Source: Welwitschia mirabilis
Lineage: Eukaryota > Gnetophyta > Gnetopsida > Welwitschiales
Assembly (NCBI GenBank): GCA_051453625.1
Contig: JBOZIK010000001.1
Coordinates: 128,306,984-128,329,796, forward strand
Direction of reading: 5' to 3'
DNA length: 22,813 bases
This document shows positions 18,593 through 22,813 of the stretch, piece by piece (positions within the stretch are counted from its first letter, which is position 1; each line of letters opens with the position of its first letter). Below the pieces are notes generated by a model. That model worked only from the letters and a program-made list of their open reading frames with translations. It did no database searches and was not told where the DNA came from. A program made the position numbers and the translations under genes.

Positions 18593-18602
18593 CCTATTTA
18601 TA
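18593..18602 (-). promoter_or_regulatory. TATA box of LTR B
   Basis: The minus strand reads TATAAATAGG followed by CCCTTCTCTTCTCATATTT, the same arrangement as in LTR A at 10756. Confidence 0.75.
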
Positions 18603-18636
18603 TTAGAAAGTGTAGGATGATGAAAAGACACCATAA

Positions 18637-18793
18637 GGTGGTAGAGGTGGACGAAGTGATATGATGGAAGTGGTAAAGGTGGAGAAAGTGATAGAAGTGA
18701 AGTGGTGAAAGTGGTGTGATAGAAGTGGTGGGAGGTGTGGAAGTGGTGAAAGTAGTGTGTGGAAGTGATGAAAGGTGTGAAGTGATGGAAGTA
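18637..18793 (+). repeat. Purine-rich minisatellite (GGAAGTGGT-like), cut by a gap
   Basis: Irregular repeats of 9-12 bp built on GAAGTGGTGAAAGTGGTG, GATAGAAGTG and GGAAGTGATG run without break into the gap at 18794. The + strand is almost only A, G and T, with no C after about 18700. On the minus strand, the LTR sense, this is a pyrimidine-rich array just upstream of the TATA box. The gap probably exists because the array could not be assembled. Confidence 0.85.
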
Positions 18794-19184
18794 NNNNNNN
18801 NNNNNNNNNNNNNNNNNNNNNNNNNNNNNNNNNNNNNNNNNNNNNNNNNNNNNNNNNNNNNNNNNNNNNNNNNNNNNNNNNNNNNNNNNNNNNNNNNNNN
18901 NNNNNNNNNNNNNNNNNNNNNNNNNNNNNNNNNNNNNNNNNNNNNNNNNNNNNNNNNNNNNNNNNNNNNNNNNNNNNNNNNNNNNNNNNNNNNNNNNNNN
19001 NNNNNNNNNNNNNNNNNNNNNNNNNNNNNNNNNNNNNNNNNNNNNNNNNNNNNNNNNNNNNNNNNNNNNNNNNNNNNNNNNNNNNNNNNNNNNNNNNNNN
19101 NNNNNNNNNNNNNNNNNNNNNNNNNNNNNNNNNNNNNNNNNNNNNNNNNNNNNNNNNNNNNNNNNNNNNNNNNNNNNNNNNNNN
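18794..19184. other. Assembly gap (391 N)
   Basis: All N. It separates the minisatellite of LTR B from the LTR of element N3 and hides the 5' end of both. Confidence 0.99.
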
Positions 19185-19673
19185 CTTTGTTAAGGTTGAC
19201 CTTGGTTAGTAGTAGGTTTGCATTGCATTTCCATTTTATTCCATATTGCATATTGCATATTTTACTTGATAGATCTCATAGTTTATGTTGATTAAGAATT
19301 AGTAGATACCCTTCTTAATTGATATGAATTATAAGAAGGATAGTCTTTGTGACAGAAAGGCTAGAAGCTATTCCTTATGACAGAAGGATTAAGAACCAAG
19401 TGAATACATTTCATTTACATTTCCATTCACTTGCATTTCATCTTTATTCATCTTGCATTTCATTTACCTGTTTATTTACTTTCAGTCAATAAAAGATAAA
19501 AGACCAAAAACTACCTTGGAAATTTAATTCTCTAACTCTAAGTCTAATGCCTTCATTGGAATTATGAAATTTGGGTGAACTTTCATTTATATTAGTATGT
19601 GTTTTTCTATAAGTTATTTGATTTACAAGTTTACCTAAAGAGATTCAGGATTGCATAAATTCACATCACAACA
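19185..19673 (+). mobile_element. LTR of element N3, 5' end lost in the gap
   Basis: Ends ATCACAACA at 19673, three bases before an Asp-type primer-binding site. From about 19444 it aligns with 1-227 (copy N1), including AATAAA at 19488-19493. Further upstream there is a short internal repeat built on TATGACAGAAGG / TGTGACAGAAAGG (about 19341-19387) and GCATT/CATTTCATTTACATT-rich sequence. No TATA box is visible in the part present. Confidence 0.72.
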
Positions 19674-19676
19674 TTT

Positions 19677-19694
19677 TGATGCTGTTGCTGAGGA
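19677..19694 (+). promoter_or_regulatory. Primer-binding site, tRNA-Asp type, decayed by transitions
   Basis: TGATGCTGTTGCTGAGGA matches the plant Asp-type site TGGCGCCGTTGCCGGGGA used by Athila/Tat elements at 13 of 18 positions; all five differences are C-to-T or G-to-A. It follows the LTR terminus after TTT. This assigns the element to the Asp-primed group. Confidence 0.78.
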
Positions 19695-20468
19695 AGGCTG
19701 TAAGAAGCTAAGAGGATTATCATTAACTAAATAAATATCTTAAATCTTTTCTTTTAGGTTATTTATTTGAATTAATGTTATATTTCTAGTGTAATTTAAG
19801 GTAGGTTTATTATACAAAATTTTATTTTTCATAATTTTTAGGGACCTTGTTGTTTTCTCTGTTGTCCAGACGACATAGGACATAACAATTTTGAAATTTT
19901 GAATTTAGTTTCTATTTTCATAATTTTTATTTTGTTCATAGTTTACTAATAAAGTACTATCGTCCTTACGACAGTAGATACGACATTCTTAGTTTTAATA
20001 ATCTTTTTGTCTATAGTTTTTAGAGTTTTAAAGTTTTTAAAGTTTAGTTTTTCCATTATCATTATTCCCCTTGTCATCCATACGACTAGGTGGATGATGG
20101 TTCATTGCATTTAATTTTGGTTTTTGTTTACTATTTGTGCATGCAGGGATATAAATAATTATGGTAGAAATATCTAAAATCAGGTAGTGGAGAACTTGAT
20201 TAACAAAAATATCATTTAACTTTAAAACAAAAATCTAGCTATGCATAACATAGGTACGCAAATTGTGGGATTTTTTTTTTCTAATTCAAAATTATATTTT
20301 CTTTGTAGTCAACTAGCAACAATGATCTTGCATCTTTTGAGTGTTAAGAAATAGCATTTTTAAATGATAAATCATCCAAGAGAGGAAACCTTGATCTCCA
20401 TTGTATACTTATCTTCCTTATCATCTTGATTTAAAAACTTTTTTATTCCATTCTTCTCACTTGCTTCA
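19695..20468 (+). other. Untranslated leader of element N3
   Basis: About 775 bp with no reading frame of note. It contains three similar dyad motifs (listed separately), one copy of the GGTAGTGGAG core that is tandemly repeated in LTR A (20176-20192), and T-rich tracts. In a retrotransposon this interval would carry the packaging and dimerisation signals. Confidence 0.55.
19861..20100 (+). repeat. Three copies of a GTCGTCC-x2-ACGAC dyad motif
   Basis: GTTGTCCAGACGAC at 19861-19874, TATCGTCCTTACGAC at 19958-19972 and GTCATCCATACGAC at 20073-20086 share a G-T-pyrimidine-x-TCC-x-x-ACGAC pattern. The third has a perfect 7-bp stem TCATCCA (20074-20080) / TGGATGA (20091-20097) with a 10-base loop; the first can pair GTCC with GGAC (19877-19880). 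Copies are 97 and 115 bp apart. C+G content is higher here than around, so the motif seems conserved against decay. Confidence 0.7.
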
Positions 20469-21939
20469 ATGAATAATAATAATAATAATAATAAAAATCA
20501 TTGTGAAACTTCTTTTTGAAAGAAAAGGAAACTTACAAAATGATGAGGACATTGGTAAGAAAAAACTTTAAGAAATTTTTTTCGGAAGAGGAAAACCATC
20601 ACAAAATCATGTTAAATATAGGAATTGGGCCCCTTTTTCTTTTCAACCTACTTATTCCTTCCCCTCTTCTTTTCAAACATCATATAGACATGATGATGAA
20701 GATTTTGCATATTTTAGGGATTCCACCTCATTTAGACAAATGTCTTATAATCATCTTTTTTAATTCCAATCATCTTCTAGGCATTATCGCTAAGAAGAAC
20801 CATCTTTCATCAACTACTATGAGGAAGAAAAAGATCCATTAAGAGAAATGATTGGTGAAATGACGAAGAACCAAGAAAACATCAATAAGAAATTGGAGAA
20901 ATTAGTTAAAAACTTGTAACAATCTCTTTTACATATTCAAGGATCTTTTACACAACATTCTCATAACTATCCTACTTCACCCTACCTTGAGGAGAATGAA
21001 GAAAAATTATAAATAACTAATGATAATGATTTTTGGTTTTAACATGAAGATGGATTTATGAATCAAACTTCAACATTCTACTCATTAGGAGATAAGCAAA
21101 AAGGAGATAATAATAACACAATTCAACATTTCAACAATTAGGATAAAGATGACCACTTATTAAAGGATGATATTGAGATATTAGATTATATTCATACCAT
21201 TTATTTATTATTAGATAATCAAGAAGAGGAATCCAATCATAAGAAAACTAAAAAACTTTCAATCAATGATGAAGATAATGCTCTTATATCTATTGATAAT
21301 CTTTTTGATGAATCTAATTATTTAGAGAATGAAAGTAATCTTTAATAAGAGAAGGAAGATATGGTCATAAACAATGATGAGGAAAGTACAAAAACAATCC
21401 AAAAACATAATGACATGGATACTAGTAAAGAAATTGAAAGAAATGAAGGACTCATAGAGATTCATTCCAACTTTATAGAGAATAAACTTGTTCATTCTAC
21501 ATATATTTCTACATTCTCTTCATCTATGCCTTTACATACAATTTCAAATTACATCTTTTCCTCCATTTGTCCTTCCACTTGTATTTCCACCTTCACATTA
21601 CCTCATGACATTGATAATAATAACCTTTCTCTATCTCTTCCAATTACACTTTCATTTAATTCTCAAGGCCATATTCCTTTCATTAACTCTTATAACACCT
21701 ATTACTTCAAAAAGTCTATTTCTCTTATCTCTCAATCTCTTACTTGCAAAAATTCATATGATCCTCAAAGTAACATTTATTATTTTTCTATTAGGTCCAC
21801 TATACCTTATTCTTTTAATAGTTATTCTTTTAAAAAGTTTAACTTGGAATATCTTGAGATGTTACATTGGGTTAAGCCTTATCTTCTTGATGATAATCCA
21901 TGCTTTCAGTTAAATCTTAAGAAGCTTTTTCATGTATGA
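20469..21939 (+). pseudogene. N3 ORF: long, almost unshifted reading frame of unknown family
   Basis: The most coherent coding sequence in the window. ATG 20469 opens a short Asn run from (AAT)7; after one indel near 20515 a single frame runs from 20521 to TGA 21937-21939, 472 codons, with nine internal stops (eight TAA, one TAG, no TGA) and no frame change. Regions by codon from 20521: 1-60 polar basic; 35-110 Phe/Ser/Tyr/Gln-rich (FSFQPTYSFPSSFQTS); 100-135 a polar helical stretch (KDPLREMIGEMTKNQENINK, KKLEKLVKNL) that could form a coiled coil; 160-330 acidic; 330-472 Ser/Thr/Phe/Tyr-rich, ending HWVKPYLLDDNPCFQLNLKK. From 21361 it is fully open. No gag core, zinc knuckle, protease, RT or integrase core is visible. 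Position after LTR, primer site and leader argues for a gag-like or accessory ORF. Confidence 0.62.
20472..20492 (+). repeat. (AAT)7 microsatellite in the start of the N3 ORF
   Basis: Seven perfect AAT units follow the ATG at 20469 and would encode an Asn run. Short triplet runs of this kind are length-variable. Confidence 0.9.
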
Positions 21940-21962
21940 AACATTCTTAATAGGCCTTAAAC

Positions 21963-22257
21963 ATGTCTTGGCTTAATTCTATGAGTAGTACCTTAAATGA
22001 ATTATCTAATGATACTCATGCTTTACACTATTTTCATAAGAGATTATTTGATAATGAGAACTTTCACTTCTTTATCTCTTATTTTGATATTGAAATTTAT
22101 GCTATTAAAGCCTTATCATTTTATTTTTTTTTATCTGCAATTGATTTTACTTCAAAATGATTGCATACCATTTATGTTTTATCAATTAGTTTTTGTTTGG
22201 TTTAACCCTTATTTTTCTAAAAAATATAATACCTCAGTGCAATTTTTACACAACTAG
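21963..22257 (+). pseudogene. Downstream coding remnants of element N3
   Basis: Two overlapping frames (21963-22160 and 21997-22257) appear to be one former frame with a shift near 22140. The first reads LNELSNDTHALHYFHKRLFD and FHFFISYFDIE, matching LSND and YFIFIS in copy N1 at 3083-3180; the second ends NDCIPFMFYQLVFVWFNPYF, SKKYNTSVQFLHN. DCI-x-F also has a partner in N1 (about 3234-3248). The conservation in two copies suggests real protein sequence. W-x-NPY resembles the GPF/Y tail of integrases in the same way as 3421-3540, but this is weak. Confidence 0.42.
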
Positions 22258-22771
22258 TTTAACTTCTCAATGATTAGGTTCTTATCTTTTAGAAAAAGTA
22301 CATTTTAAATGGCTATGTTGAAACTTCCAATCTAAATACTTGGGTAATTCAGAAGTTAATGAATAAAAGGTTAAAGAATTATTGAAATATCTATTGATTA
22401 ATCTTGAACATGATAGAAGCACTTGTGTTAAAATTTTTCCCCTACCATTATCTAAATTTTTTGTTAGCCGATTTCTTTGGTAAACATCATGCTATCACTT
22501 GAACATCTTTAACTTGGCTAATGTACTACTTTATGAAGTTGTCATGATTAGTAAATATTTTACTTGGTAATTTTTAATGATTTGATTATCTTCACCCAGT
22601 CTTCAGACATTCATTTATCTATGAACTTCATTTTGAAAGAGGATGTCTTGATTCTTTTATTTTCTTTTAATGGTGTGAGTAATTAGTTGTTTAGCATGTT
22701 CTTTCTTATTATTTATTTCCTCACTTCACTTTTATTCTTATGAGTATTTGGTCATGTGGAATCTATGTATC
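22258..22771. other. Gene-free 3' stretch
   Basis: No open frame with recognisable motif on either strand. It may contain the 3' untranslated region or polypurine tract of element N3; no LTR matching 19185-19673 is found before the window ends. Confidence 0.45.
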
Positions 22772-22813
22772 AAAAAAAAAAAAAGAAAAAAAAAATAAAA
22801 AGAAAGAAAGAAA
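22772..22813 (+). repeat. A-rich to GAAA-rich simple sequence at the window end
   Basis: A run of 13 A, then A runs broken by single G or T and ending in AAAGAAAG repeats. It may be a polypurine tract, a poly(A) tail of a retroposon, or simple sequence; the window ends inside it. Confidence 0.8.

Larger units (their letters stand above)
17346..18793 (-). mobile_element. LTR B (Ty3/gypsy-type), minus strand, 5' end lost in the gap
   Basis: On the minus strand the LTR ends GGGCATTACA at 17346, followed by a primer-binding site. Upstream it carries the TATA box at 18593-18602 and shares promoter, leader and 3' blocks with LTR A at 10640-11700, in inverted orientation. The start lies in or beyond the gap at 18794. 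The expected internal region (minus-strand gag below 17331) is not seen; instead plus-strand retrotransposon sequence begins within 100 bp, so the element was truncated just past its primer-binding site or the LTR inserted and was broken there. Confidence 0.75.

Noticed and set aside
20521-21939. Stop-codon reassignment (TAA/TAG read as Gln, as in ciliates)
   Set aside because: TAA also stands at positions where the retrotransposon families have Trp (7583, 15160), other frames carry indels, and the LTRs and primer sites are of plant type. Deamination decay explains the pattern better.

Overview
The window looks like nuclear intergenic DNA from a seed plant with a large, repeat-rich genome. 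It is very A+T-rich (about 70% or more by eye), has five assembly gaps, and shows no intact gene on either strand. What can be recognised is plant LTR-retrotransposon debris: two kinds of tRNA primer-binding site (Asp-type and initiator-Met-type), an Athila/Tat-like gag and protease, a second Ty3/gypsy gag with zinc-knuckle remnants, LTRs with TATA boxes, tRNA-like SINE promoters and microsatellites. The exact plant lineage cannot be read from the sequence. No bacterial features (operons, Shine-Dalgarno sites, CRISPR) are present.

Layout. 1-227 is the 3' end of an LTR (copy N1), followed by a three-unit 33-bp tandem repeat and, at 2213-3561, decayed coding remnants. 3562-7061 is mostly non-coding with short direct repeats and a gap. 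7062-9208 holds an Athila/Tat-like gag and aspartic protease that runs into a gap. 9869-10150 may be pol linker. An LTR (A, + strand) lies at about 10640-11700. 12240-14490 has tRNA-like SINE heads, a (CT)n microsatellite and weak ORF remnants. 14494-17248 is a separate Ty3/gypsy unit: 268-bp LTR, Met-type PBS, gag, and a partly duplicated gag 3' part with an acidic downstream reading frame. 17346 to about 18793 is an LTR of the same family as A, on the minus strand with its own PBS. 19185-19673 is an LTR end related to the one at 1-227 (copy N3), followed by an Asp-type PBS, a leader with three dyad motifs, and a reading frame at 20469-21939 with further remnants to 22257.

How the parts relate. 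N1 and N3 appear to be two diverged copies, in the same orientation, of one LTR-element family whose reading frame has a polar helical segment, an acidic segment and a Ser/Phe/Tyr-rich end but no visible protease, reverse transcriptase or RNase H. This is the best candidate for something undescribed: a non-autonomous element with its own conserved ORF. The Athila/Tat-like gag-protease at 7062-9208 belongs to the broad lineage that uses Asp-type PBSs and could be a relative of the helper, but that is inference. In the reading frames I followed, the interruptions are nearly all TAA or TAG, mostly where a single C-to-T change in CAA or CAG explains them. This fits long decay by cytosine deamination of silenced, methylated elements.
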